From: Straminergon stramineum
Lineage: Eukaryota > Streptophyta > Bryopsida > Hypnales > Calliergonaceae
Reading direction: 5' to 3'
NCBI GenBank assembly: GCA_963920665.1
Contig: OY987268.1
Coordinates: 18,044,501 to 18,108,500 of the forward strand
DNA: 64,000 bases
Within the stretch, counting starts at the first letter, position 1, and each line of letters begins with the position of its first letter. Shown here in pieces: positions 50,314 to 62,013 of this stretch. The notes under the pieces were generated by a model that made no database searches, was not told the origin of the DNA, and worked only from the letters and a program-made list of their open reading frames with translations. The position numbers and the translations under genes were made by a program.

Positions 50314-51708
50314 ATAAAGAAAATCATATTGGCATTCAATTTGGCAATTAATGAGATTTGTTACTTCTTTCATATGTAGTTGACCTCTAGTATAATCACA
50401 ATATCTTTCATAAATTTTTTCTAAGATAAGAATGTCACCATAGTTTGCGATGATTTTTCTGTAAACATTTTCTAAAACTCAAATCCTATTCATTTTCCCA
50501 TTTTCTCCTAATTAGAACAAAGTTGTTTTCTTCCCATGTCTTCCATGTATGGATACTTTTGTATCATTCAACCATCTTTTTACATCACTTTTTTTTAATA
50601 TCTCCCACATTTAAGTTTGCCAAACTCAAGTTCATGTCCAAATATACCAAATAAATTTTGTAAGTTGTTCTGAAACCAGCCTATTTATTCATCATTGAAA
50701 TCTCCTTATTAATCATTCTACCCTAAATTGAACATTTGAATTCAATTGTAATTTAAACTTCTTTAATTCCATCATGATTGGCAAATGTAAACTCCAAATT
50801 GAAATCAATAGTTGTTTTTCCTTAGTCTGTGTGTTTATTGTTTCTTCATCAACTATTAGTTTTTCAATTTTTCCTCCAATCAACATTTTAGCTAAAATAA
50901 ATCCTCCTTCTAATAACTCAATTGAAACATTGATGTATATTCTCTTTAGGAATTGCCCATACATATCCATCATCATACCTATGTTATTTTTTCTTGTACG
51001 TTACATCATTTTGTTTATCATTTTCATACTCCTAAGGATTCACCTAAAACATCGAAGAAGTGATAGGAGGCCAAATATTGGAGCATTTCTTGGTGGTGCT
51101 CTTTTTCATGCAATCTAACACCAATTCTTATTTACAACATCAATGAAATGAATGTTGAGATGATAAAGATTCTCATGTGAATTGTATAATGGACAAAAAT
51201 AGGAAGATTATTGGTGGATTTTAGTAGTATATGTAATGTGTACAAGGAGAAGCGATGATCAAATAAACCTAAAGCTTTTCAATTGCAATGTTCAAAGGCT
51301 TGGCTTGATTTGTTGTGTGATTGTTGCTAGGAAGTTAGTCATTTGAGTGGAAATCAAGTTGGAAGGAGATTAGTGAAGCCTTGAAGATGGTATGTGTCAA
51401 AAGGTGGTGATTGTGGCTTAAACATGGTTGTCAATACATTGCTTGTTAGCATTTTGTAGATTGATGGGGTAAGTACAATTCATGACCTTTAGAAAGTGAG
51501 TGTTTGTTTTGTACTGTGGAGGTGGACTTTTGAATTTAAGCATTGAGTTGTTACTGAGAAGTTGCAACATATATAAGTCATCTATGTGCAATCAAGGGGG
51601 TTGTGTCAATCTTACTAGTAGACAAGCGGTGAAAGCTAGAATTCTCAACTTGATTGCAAACTACTAATAGAACATGTATCTTCTTTGTTAAATTTATAGA
51701 TATGTGAG
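50314..51708. other. AT-rich gene-free stretch
   Basis: The 114-codon ORF at 50774-51118 is very hydrophobic but has no recognisable family and sits in low-complexity sequence; it is not supported as a gene. Confidence 0.45.
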
Positions 51709-51711
51709 ATT

Positions 51712-52157
51712 CACTATAACAAAATATGGTAAAAAAAAGCCGCATTCAAAATTGAGTGCTGTTCTTTTGAACACGTTTTTGTGCAAGCCCACACTAGAAG
51801 AAAACATTGTTGGTTTCATCAAAATCTAGGTGACACAAAAATTGCGTTTTTTGGCAGAAAATTGCATTTTGTGTCACCTAGATTTTGTTGAAACCAACAC
51901 TGTTTTCTTCTCGTGCCACTACGTGCACAACCAATGTTTTTTGCAATTTATGATTGCAATTTTTGGAATTTTAGGGCATGTAATATACCATTGGAAATAC
52001 ATTTCCATTGGTATATTATACACTCCTAGATTCTAAAAATTGCAGTGGAAATTGCAAAAGAAGCTAATAGCCCACTACGAGCGCATGCACAAAAACGTTG
52101 TTGAAAGAACTGCACTCGATTTTGAGTGTGATTTTTTTACCATGTTTTGTTATAGTG
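51712..52157. mobile_element. Palindromic CACTA element with nested insertion
   Basis: Starts CACTATAACAAAATATGG and ends with the near-complement of that sequence, flanked by ATT at 51709-51711 and 52158-52160. The halves are complementary for most of their length, meeting at TTCCATTGGTATATTATA-like sequence near 52010. The left arm is interrupted at 51792-51915 by a smaller CACTA palindrome. Without it the element is about 320 bases. Confidence 0.88.
51792..51915. mobile_element. Small CACTA palindrome nested in the larger one
   Basis: Starts CACTAGAAGAAAAC and ends GTTTTCTTCTCGTG, flanked by the 3-base duplication CCA (51789-51791, 51916-51918). Arms of about 50 bases share GGTTTCATCAAAATCTAGGT and its near-complement. 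Ends match the 17023-17134 element, so both belong to one end-family although their interiors differ. Confidence 0.88.
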
Positions 52158-52160
52158 ATT

Positions 52161-55100
52161 GCATATTGATTACAAAATTATTTAGGGCTTCCTTCAATCA
52201 AAGAGTAAGTTTCATCATATTGAAGAAGATCGATCTTGTCATTTTTATATACTTTTTAAAGAGATTGATATCAATGAAACTAGGTTGAATGTTGTGAATA
52301 TTTAGATAAAGCATAAACATTTGAATTTGTAGTTTTCATTGGAGAGCTCTAAAACTGTCAAATTGAGTGTGAACCAATTCCTTCCCATCTATTGTGAACC
52401 AAAGTGACTAGCAAATGTTTTATAATACAAGTGGTTCTAATTTAACCAACATCGATAGTAACCAAAGCATGAATTTAAAAAAAAAAGTGAGAGCATGATT
52501 TGGCACATTTTCAGTTTTCAAAAGGATTGGACACAACAACAAAAATTCAGTATAAGATGGTTTGCTAAAAACATATTAAGCTAAAATCAACAATTTTAGA
52601 ATGTTCAATCCTAAATAGTTATGTTTTAGAAATTTCTTGTTACCCTAGTGCCCAACTAAGAATTGGTGCTCTTGATGATTCCCTTGTTAGTTCTTAAATC
52701 CCTCCTTTCCACTAGTGATGCTTTTTGCATTTATCATTGGAAGCTGAAGAGTTTGAAGATGATCCACCTATACCTCATTTATATTTTGCATAGAAGTTGT
52801 TTGTAACAAAGGTAAGGAATAGATTTATTCAATATAAAGTATTTGACAAAATCTCCAAGAAAATATTTTATTAATTTATTTTGAGCACTATACAAAGTGA
52901 TGAAAATTATCCTTGTCTTCTTGAATTGTACAGACTTGATTCAACTTTACTTCATTTATAATCTATCTATTTTTAGGAATTTTTTAGGTTTCCACTCTTT
53001 CCATCCTTATTTCAAAACAACCTTTTACATGGTAAAATTCACAGAGTTCTTATTCTAAAAGTGTGTGAGGGTGAGCTTGAGAGCATGCATGTGAACCTAT
53101 GAGCCTACAATTTTGTAGAGATTCCATCTAAATTTTTTGGCTAAAATAAATTATTTTTAGTAAATTTTCTTAGTACCTATTACCATGGACCTATTATTGT
53201 GGTCCTTTGAACAACCTTGATGTGCCATTTATTGGACTTTGCTAAATTTTAAGAAAAGAAATTGGTGATTAATTAGGATTCTCTTGGAATCAAATGGGGT
53301 TGTTCTAGTGAAATTTTGATTTTTATGATACTCCCTTCTTGCTATTTGGTACTCCTTGGTGATGAGGAGAGCCCTTCCAACTATGGACACAATTTTTTTA
53401 ATTTTTTTTGCAATTGGAGGGCTCTCCTCGGCTCCAAGGGGTACCAAGCAACAAGAGGGGAGTGATCAACCAAATGACCACATGATCAAGATGGAAGAGG
53501 TGTATTCCCAAGAGGTTCTATAAGAAGACAATGATTGACTAATCAACATTTTAGTGTAACTAAGCTCATTCCTTACAAAAAATCCCTATCGACCAATATT
53601 TTCTTAAAATCTTAACAATATTTTCTAAAATCTTAACAAGTCCAATTACTAACAAGTTCATAATAAAATCTTATCAGTAACTTTTTCTAAAATCTAGACA
53701 AATTCGATAATGGCACATCAAGAGAAAATTACTGGTATCTTCCCATCCACCCTAAGAGGATCCATAATGTTATAGGACAATGATCAACCAATATTCTAAA
53801 CAATCTTATTTCCATCTATATTCATATTTTACAACAATTGGTTTCTTCATCTTTATAATGTATACTTCTAGATAAGATTAGAAATTAGAATTTTCATCTA
53901 AATTCTACATGTCCACGATAATAGGTTCATTGCAGTAGGTACAAAAATTTACTAAAAATAAGAAAGTTTAGTCCCAATTTAAAGATGGAATCTATTTTTA
54001 AAAATATTATTAAGTTTTCTAATGCTTCTTCAAATTTCTTGGCTCAATGCTCACATAATCCCTATTCAACACTCCTAGGCTCAAACTCACACACTCACAA
54101 AAAAATAGCACCACTAGTTTGATTCAATAACAATTATGCTTGCTTGTCCTCATAATTCTTGAAATAAAATTCAAATAATTATTTTTGCATCATTATGGAT
54201 AATAACAATTGTTTCTTCACTTGCTTTAGTGATGTAGAATATGCGAAAAATAGGATGATTTTTGGCATTGATAAATCTTAACCAATATTGTAAGTGATTG
54301 TATGGACCAATTCTCATTCTAGTTAGGACAGTGGTGGTTCTTGTCAACAATAAAAAATAAATAAATAAATTTTCTCTAAAGCATCTCTTTTGGATCTATT
54401 GACATTATTTGGCAACACATATATGTTGTCACAATAGAACCTTGGCAAAAAAAAAACATGAATTATTGTACAAACGCAAAATACTTGAGTAAAGTCAATA
54501 CTGGAGTAAAGCTTATTTAATTAGCAAGAAATATGGAAATTTTGGTGACAAAAGTTGGAGGATCCAATGGTGTCTCCAAAAATCTAAATTATGTGTTGGT
54601 CTCATTCTATAGAGGTTAATTTTGTATTTTGTGACCTCTTTAAGCTAAAGTAGGAGGTTTGTAAAGCAACCAAGGTCTAAAAACATTCTCTAATACAAAG
54701 GTACATATTGCTCAATGTATGAATTGCCTTCATGTCCCAACAATGAACATATTGGGGAGTGGAAACTTTTAGAGCCTTGTATAAAACCAACTTCAAAATT
54801 TGTAACTAATTCCACAAAGGTCCAAAAATTATCAAACATCTTGGGTTAGAATCCAATTCCATCTATATTTCTCAAAGAATTTTCTCAAAATTCTATCAAC
54901 TAGCCAAATTTCCCCAAATTGTGTATCAATTGGTAAATTGTCACTTTAAATACTTTCCACCATGATTGGGGGCTTTGATTTTAAAATAAGACTTTGAATT
55001 TGATCATGTGATGGTAAATGAGGTATAATGCCTAATTGTGACTCATCCCAACCCATCACCAATACCATCTCATGAACATCTTGCCTAAAACATGCAGCCT

Positions 55101-55302
55101 CTATATGTAAGAACCTAGGGTTGATTTCAGGTATATCTATTTTCAACATTTTTTAATATTCTTATTTTATTCATATAAAATTCAAAAAATAAAATTTAAG
55201 AGAATCTAGATTCTTCTTTCAACTACGAACAAAATCCAACAAGAAAAAAAATTCTACTTTAGTAGTAGTAACCCTATTCAAAACCTCCTTTAAATGCATT
55301 TG
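52161..55302. other. AT-rich gene-free stretch
   Basis: No gene is recognised. Near 53330-53450 a short imperfect inverted repeat (for example TACTCCTTGG against CCAAGGGGTA-like sequence and GGAGAGCCCT against AGGGCTCTCC) encloses about 60 bases. Confidence 0.45.
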
Positions 55303-55811
55303 AGGTAGACCAACCTATGATAGGTAGATTGACTTGTTTGCCCTATAGGCATTGTTGAAAGATTTAAATTTGTTTTCCACATAAAGACAAATGTGAGAAA
55401 TGGGGAGAGAAATAAATTTTTTTTATATAATATGAATTTGTTATGGATTTTTGAAGTATGTTGCCAATTTGCCCCAAAGAGTCTTTAGACTACTTCAAAA
55501 CTAACAAAATTTGAATCCATAATGGTCATTTCACTCACCTAAAGTAGTCACAATATTTCCTAACATGGTTACAATATGAAGGCCTCAAAAGGTCACTTCT
55601 TGTCATGAATTTATACTCAAAGGTGGAAGTTCCTAATGGAGTCCCTAATCACTCCATCATCCAAGACAATGATTGTGAACACTAACTCAACCTAATGTAG
55701 CCCCAATTCCATTTATTGAAAACAATTTGTCATGAATTTATGCAAGACTATAATGGATTATTTCCTAAGTGTCTATAGATAGATCTTTTGCTTGTCATAG
55801 GTTGGTTTACC
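55303..55811 (+). repeat. Dispersed repeat with inverted ends, copy 2
   Basis: Left end GGTAGACCAACCTATGAT; right end reversed GGTAAACCAACCTATGACA. The interior matches 9047-9571 in the same orientation. The next element begins within six bases of its right end. Confidence 0.65.
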
Positions 55812-55816
55812 TAGCT

Positions 55817-56047
55817 AGGGTTAATTGACCCCCTCATTGCTCTAGAGTTTACCCCTAGAGAAAACACTAAAACTTTTTTATTTGTAATACATGATAAAAT
55901 TTGCAAATTTTGTATTCATATTTGCAATTAAAGGCCCCAAATGAGGTTGGAGTAGTGAAGAACTACTATAAACCAAGGCACAAAATAGGGAAAATTTTTC
56001 ACAATTACCTTTTTGCAGGGCAATGAGGGAGGGGGTCAAGTCTCCCT
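55817..56047. mobile_element. Small inverted-repeat element
   Basis: Left end AGGGTTAATTGACCCCCTCA; right end reversed AGGGAGACTTGACCCCCTCC, then TCATTGC in both. The sequence GGTTGGTTTACCT occurs just before it (55800-55812, separated by AGCT) and immediately after it (56048-56060). Its TTGACCCCCT resembles the right end of the 27049-27667 element. Confidence 0.6.
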
Positions 56048-56107
56048 GGTTGGTTTACCTTATGTGGTGTTCCCTTCATTAGTTCCTCTAGTGAAACTTC
56101 TTTCTTT

Positions 56108-56400
56108 TTGAAACAAATGAAATGAAACTTCATTGCCCCAATGGATTTCCAATTTTTTTTTGAAACAAATGAAATAAAATTTCATTGCCACAAAGATTTT
56201 TATTTTTATTTTTACTTTTATTTTTTATTTTTGAAACAAATGAAATGAAACTTCATTGCCCCAATGGATTTCCAATTTTTTTGAAACAAATGAAATAAAA
56301 TTTCATTGCCACAAAGATTTTTATTTTTATTTTTATTTATATTTTTATTTTTTATTTTTTATTTTTGAAACAAATGAAACAGAATTTCATTGCCCCGGTG
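56108..56400 (+). repeat. Higher-order tandem repeat (A-B-A-B-A)
   Basis: Two alternating sub-units begin GAAACAAATGAAATGAAACT and GAAACAAATGAAATAAAATT. Each contains TTCATTGCC and is followed by TTTTTATTTT-rich or GGATTTCCAATTTT spacers. Starts are near 56108, 56161, 56235, 56282 and 56366, giving an A-B period of about 123 bases. Confidence 0.7.
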
Positions 56401-56485
56401 AAACTTTTCCCCAAAAAACCGGCCGTGCCGCTCGCCTGTGTCGTCCTTCAGTCCTTCCTTCCTGATCCACAAAGTGAGGGCGAGC

Positions 56486-56512
56486 CAGCAGCAGCAGCAG
56501 CAGCAGCAACAG
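56486..56512 (+). repeat. CAG trinucleotide run
   Basis: Seven CAG triplets followed by CAA CAG, in a GC-rich patch (about 56400-56650) upstream of the ankyrin-RING gene. Confidence 0.85.
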
Positions 56513-56667
56513 CGCAGCTGGTCGCCACCAGGCCCAACAGCAACCAACTGACAACCACGACGCCAGTGTCAGCCGGCATGCTGTGGTCACCCACACCCGC
56601 GTGCACCCCCCTATTCCCGCCCTATTCACGTAGTAGCCTGCCAATGTCCTAACCTACAGCAGATTAG

Positions 56668-56697
56668 CAGATGAGCAGATGAGCAGATGAGCAGATT
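56668..56697 (+). repeat. 8-base tandem repeat
   Basis: Three and a half units of GCAGATGA. Confidence 0.8.
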
Positions 56698-57057
56698 TGC
56701 CAGAACTTCCAGACTGCATATTCTCACCTCCTTCGCCATCATCATCATCACCGCAAGCGCAACGCTAGCTGCTCACCATCATCACATTGTCAGTCCCGCT
56801 CATCATCTCCATTTGCGTTACCTTCAATCAATGCATTGATTAAATTGCCATCGCAGTCCGCACTAGCTCAGAGTTGGGTTTCAATTTTCAACTCTGCAAC
56901 CTAGCTAACGTCAATTCCTCCTAGCTCCACTTGGACTCGTGACATGATCATTGCGTTGGAACTCACTCGCTCGTTCTAATTGCCGCTGATGTTTCCATGG
57001 CAGAATTATTGGGGCGCTAGCTGGACAGGCAGCAGCAGAAGTCTAGGCTATGGGAGC

Positions 57058-57785
57058 AGACCGGAGGCTTTTGTTTTGGCGTTGCAAGCTCTTTGGGGGA
57101 AGCTTTGAGCGGTAGCCAATCGAAGCCCGTTGCTATCAGGTTTGTTGGTGGTTAGTGGATGCCGGGTATATGTAGGCAAGCTCTGGAGGGTTAGTGTTCG
57201 GGATTAATTGGGGTTGAAGATTTTGGGTTACGATTTAGCAGGGGATCGATGTGATTCAGGGTGAAGATTGATTTTGCAGGGCATTCTGACATTCGATTTA
57301 TAGTGGAATTCGGGGGTGGATTAAGCATGTAGGATTTGTGAGGTTTGAATTCCAGGTGCGGATTTTCTTAGTTTGGAGAGTTTTGGTATTGGTTTTGCTG
57401 TTGGTGAGGTACAGGGGTTGTCCCTGTGGCATGTTTCTATGAGACCTTTGTCTTGGAATTGCAAGCGCTTTGGGGGAAGCCTTGAGCGGTAGCCGAGCGA
57501 GGCCCATTGCCATCAGGTTTGTTGGTTGTTAGGGGATGCAGGATGTAGGGGAGCTCTTGAGGGTTAGGGTTCGGGATTGGGGTTGAAGAATCTGGTTTCG
57601 CGTTAGCAGGTAGGTGATTTGAAGTAGTATTCGGCATTCGATCAGTAATGGAATTTGGGAGTGGATTGAGCATGTAGGATTTGGGAGGTTTGAAATGCAA
57701 GTGTCTGCGGAATTTTTTTATTCTCGAGAGGTTTTATTTTGGTTTTGCTGTTGGTGAGTTGCTGGGATTGTTCTTGGAGACCTGT
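57058..57785 (+). repeat. Tandem duplication upstream of the ankyrin-RING gene
   Basis: Copy 1 (about 57058-57434) and copy 2 (about 57441-57785) are collinear, offset by about 377 bases at the start. Shared phrases include GCTTTGGGGGAAGCCTTGAG (with small changes), CCATCAGGTTTGTTGGT and TTTTGCTGTTGGTGAG. The duplication ends about 290 bases before the start codon and may lie in the promoter or a 5' leader. Confidence 0.75.
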
Positions 57786-58077
57786 TTTGATGGTGTGGTT
57801 ATGTAAGTTAAGATCAGATTGAAGGTGTTTTAGGGTTTGCAATTTCCTTGACGATTGTGAAGATCGTAGCGACTGTGGATTCGGGAGGTTCGTTTGTCAA
57901 TAGTCTTTGCTTGTGTGAATCGACGGTGCCTTCGATCTACGTAAATTGGATGAATTGCTCCTCAGAGAATGTTCCAGGGGTGGACATTTTAAGGGGCGGT
58001 ATTCCCTGAGCAGCACTCGCCCTCATGGATTTAGATTTCATAGATTTGATTTTGGCAGGACAGTGGCATTGAGTCAG

Positions 58078-61000
58078 ATGGGCAACGGGACAAGCAAAGA
58101 GGAGCAGCTATATCAGGCCGTTGTTAATTCGAACCATAACGCTGTCAAGGCCCTTCGCCGTGATGGAGCATCTTTGGAGGTACGTTTTTGGAAGCTATTG
58201 TGAGGTTTATGGAAGTGGTGTGTCAGAGCTTGGCATCATGTTGCAGAATTTCAGAATTGGTAGGGTTCATGGATGATGCCATCATCGTGCACTACACAGA
58301 TTAGTCTATTTACTCTATGATACACTATTTTCTATGTTTAATGCTTTTTTATGACACATTAAGAATTGCATGACACTAAACAGAATGAATGGTGTAGCCA
58401 CGGTTTGGGATATGCATGTCTCATTATGTAATGTGGTCTTGCTTGCTGTTGTAATGTCGTTATACTGCTTGAAAATGCAGTTTGTGGACAAAGAGGGACG
58501 TACACCGCTGATTCTAGCTTGCACGCGAGGAGACTTGTTTGAGATGGCCCTGACGCTTCTCAATCTTGGAGCCAACATAAAAGCTTATCGTTTTGGTTGG
58601 TTTTCCACTTTACGGTGAAAACTTTCTCAAATCTCTAATTAAATGACCTTCATCCTCTATTCAATTTGATCTTTCTCTTTTGGGTCACAAAACCGATGGG
58701 GAAGTCTAGTCACTTTGGAGGGTTCCGAAATTGAATAAGTATTTTGATTAACGAGATTGCAATTAGTTTAGTGGGATACATTTCACTAAGTTTCTTAATC
58801 AACTTGAGAAGTTTGCTGAACTCATTATCAACTTGTAACCCCTTATTGATTACCTGCAACATTTGAGTTGGTTAAACAATTGAGTTTGTACTGATTCATT
58901 TAGTCTAGAGTTTTTTTTAGGGTGCACTCAATTGAATTATCAAATGCCCTTATTTTGAGGGGTTCAAAGTAATTGAAAACTTATGATGGACACAAGGGAT
59001 TTCTTTTATTATCTTCACTTTCTCTTGCTGAGATTTTTTCATGTAGCTCTCTTTAGTAGAAGTTGCAACCTGGATTGACGTTGATCGTGGTGCAGGGACT
59101 TATGGAGGCTATCCTCTGCACCATGCAGCAAAGCGTGGTCTTGATAAGACAGTACTGCTCCTTTTATCCCGTGGTGGTACGTTGCCAGTTCCTGCCACTA
59201 TTGAATTGCTTGGATGAAAATTTTGCATTTGTTACGTCACGTTATTCTCATTAAATGGCGCTATTGTGATGCAGCTGATCCGTTGGCTGTCAATGATGAC
59301 TCTCTTACACCATTGCACATGGCTCGCAGCCGAGGTCATGTGGCTGTGATTCGCATGATTGAGGTTATCTCCTATGAAGTTTCTTGCCCCATTTTGAGGT
59401 TTAGTAGACATGCTGGTTAGCGCACTTAAAACACCACTTACTGTGGATATTCAAATGAAGGGGTAAAAGACGTATTTTGCAGCTTCTGAGGTGGTCACAA
59501 GCGCCGCAATAAACTTGAAAATATACTGTATATATTATTGTGGCCTCTCGTAATACTGTGGTCCATAGTATATGATGGTGTACTTCTTCTGCAGAGAGTA
59601 TCAAACATCAAGTGTAGAATGCACTCTCTGCATGTGGGTCACTTCAGCTGTGGAATTTGGAAGCTTCTGAGGATGTGGACTTTGACACCGATTGATGTGA
59701 GTGTCAGGATCGCATTTGTATATTCGGCGGAGTATTGCGGGAGCTGTCTGGACCTGGTTTTCTGGAAGCTATTGCACCTCAGTGGATGACGAAGAAAATG
59801 TGAGCCTGATCTGCCTTGAGCATCTCCTGCCTGCATCTACTTTGCAGCATTGTATTGAGATATGTCCCAGCATCTTTTGACTTGGTGAACATGGGCACTT
59901 TGATTGGCTACAGTTTGATATGTGCAAGAATAGTGGGACTGATCCCACTACTTGTGGATTTGATAGCTGGGCTGTAATTTTACCGACAGAGACCGATCCC
60001 AGACGAGTTCCAAAATTTGAACTGGTGATATACCAGGCACCAAAGGTGAGTTCAAGGGGCTACAATTCTTTCTTTGGAATAGCGTGTGAACTGTGTGATG
60101 GAGCATGTGGTCTTAGTTACCATTGGCGCATGAAAATTGTGGATTAATTTACTCATGATTCTAGCCTGGGAGCTAGTTGTGAGGGCCCATCGAAATGCTA
60201 TGACTGGCATTCGTTAGTGGTGTAGTGATTCAAACTACTTGTAACTGATTAGTTACAAACTCTGGTGTATCACAATAATCTACATCTCATTGAGTGTCAT
60301 CAAGGGATGCAATGGCTATGGCTTTAAGTAAAAGATGAACATCAATTTTGGCATTGGGGAAGACCCTCCAGAAGTAGTCTGCAATGGTCGTAGCTGTTTA
60401 GGAATATGGTGAGACGATTGGTAGACACCTGTGCTCCGTAAACACGGAGTCAGAGAATGAGTGAAGTTATTAGAGAGCGTTAAGGTGAGGTGCAAGACAA
60501 GGATATTCAAGGTATCAGTTAAGGAGGTCTATTTGTTTTTCCCTTGTGCAGGTTCCCTTGCCACGCACAATCATCTCCCTATCAAAGGCTGAAGTGGAGG
60601 AACCTAAATTAGGCGTTCCGGACCCAGTTGTAATCATTTTGGATAGAAATACGAGTAAGCTCTCCTTGTCCATTGAGGCAACTCTAGACGTGCGTACTGA
60701 GTTAAAGTTTCGGGTTTAAATTATACTTCATGCTGAGCAGCGAGTGACTTCAGATTGTGCTGCGAGTGTTGTTGGAGAAATGTGCAAGCCTGCCACAAGT
60801 CATGTGCCTTTTAATGGCTTATTAACATCTAATCCGCTGTAAGGATCTCAATGAATGTTTGGTAATTGACACTCTGTATTGCAACAGAATCGAAGTACAA
60901 GTTCTTGGCTGAGACGGAAGGTGACAAGGCACAACTGGAACGGTTTTATAAGTCCTGCAAAGGCATCTCGCAGGTATGAATTTCTATCATGTCCAGCAGG

Positions 61001-62013
61001 TGTAATCTAAAACAGCGCCTTGCCTTGTTGATATTCATATTATCTCAACCCCTAGGAAGAGACTAGCTAAGCAATGATTCAAAAATGTGGAAAGTTATTA
61101 AACCTAATGAAAAGTAGCATCTTTTTATAGCAATAGTAGCATGTTGGGTCCCATCATTTTAAAGACTGAATTTCTTATGTCTAGCATAATTGCAACATAT
61201 GGGGGTGTAGGAATAGTGTCATTCCAAGATTGCCAAATATGAATTTGCGAATTTTCAATATATCAATGAGCGTAATATTGAGGGTGGAACTGACGGTTGT
61301 ATGAGGACCATATACTGAGTATTTTCCTGAGGATTACAAGGAAAGATAAGTGAAATTTATTCGTTTGTTTTGGGGGGTCGAGTCACTTGCGGTTTGTACC
61401 AAGTTCATATTCTCTAATTACCATCTTTTAATTGTTGCTGCCGAGGGCTTATGCTCTGTTTTCCGCCCTACAGACTGCTCCTGGTGCGGGTCAAGTTCCT
61501 CTATCCAAGAAAGCCGTTTTACAAGACTTTCACTCGAGGTTTTTACAAGCTGCAGCTCAACTTCACACCCAGGCGTTTGATGAAGAGCCACCAGGTCCTC
61601 CAGCAACCTCTGAAAAGCTCAGGAACCGTAGAGAAGATCTAAATGATGGTAACGCTGCCACGACTGTTCATTCCACTTGTGTCAATGAGGCAGGGCCCAG
61701 CCAGATCTCAGCAGCATTGCCAGTTCCCGAATCAGCCCCTGAAATTGAACCCCCCCCTGCACTACCGATGGCTCTCCCTTCTGCTCCTCCCCTTCCTGTT
61801 CACTATCGGTCGCAAGAAGAAACAGCATCTATGGGAGAGGAGAAGGGAAGCCAGTGTGTTGTTTGCTGGAATGCCGCGGCACAAGGTGTGTGTATCCCTT
61901 GTGGTCATTTGGCTGGTTGCATGGAATGTTTGGGAATGATCAAGACCAGGGGTTGGGGTTGTCCTGTTTGCCGGGCTGCTATTGAGCAAGTCATAAGAGT
62001 GTATGCTGTTTAG
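58078..62013 (+). CDS. Ankyrin-RING ubiquitin ligase, XBAT34/35 type
   Basis: A probable E3 ubiquitin ligase of the plant XBAT34/35 (XBOS34) group; XBAT35 acts in ethylene and defence responses. Nine exons: 58078-58179, 58481-58595, 59096-59176, 59275-59363, 59708-59799, 59967-60045, 60552-60654, 60888-60973, 61474-62013. All joins are GT-AG and keep frame; the product is 428 residues (XBAT35 is about 460). Residues 38-129 hold three ankyrin repeats (GRTPLILACTRGD, GGYPLHHAAKRG, SLTPLHMARSRGH). A conserved middle region (RELSGPGFLEAIAPQ, WAVILPT) follows, then a Pro-rich linker. The C-terminal C3HC4 RING uses C377, C380, C392, H394, C398, C401, C412 and C415. I chose the ATG giving MGNGTSK, which fits N-myristoylation at Gly2; an in-frame ATG at 57946 would add 44 residues. 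Confidence 0.92.

Noticed and set aside
50774..51118. 114-codon hydrophobic ORF
   Set aside because: AT-rich sequence readily gives hydrophobic translations; no motif and no codon pattern supports a gene.
57946..58077. In-frame extension of the ankyrin-RING protein to an earlier ATG
   Set aside because: Family members begin MG with a Ser or Thr at position 6, as the 58078 start does; the extension looks like leader sequence.
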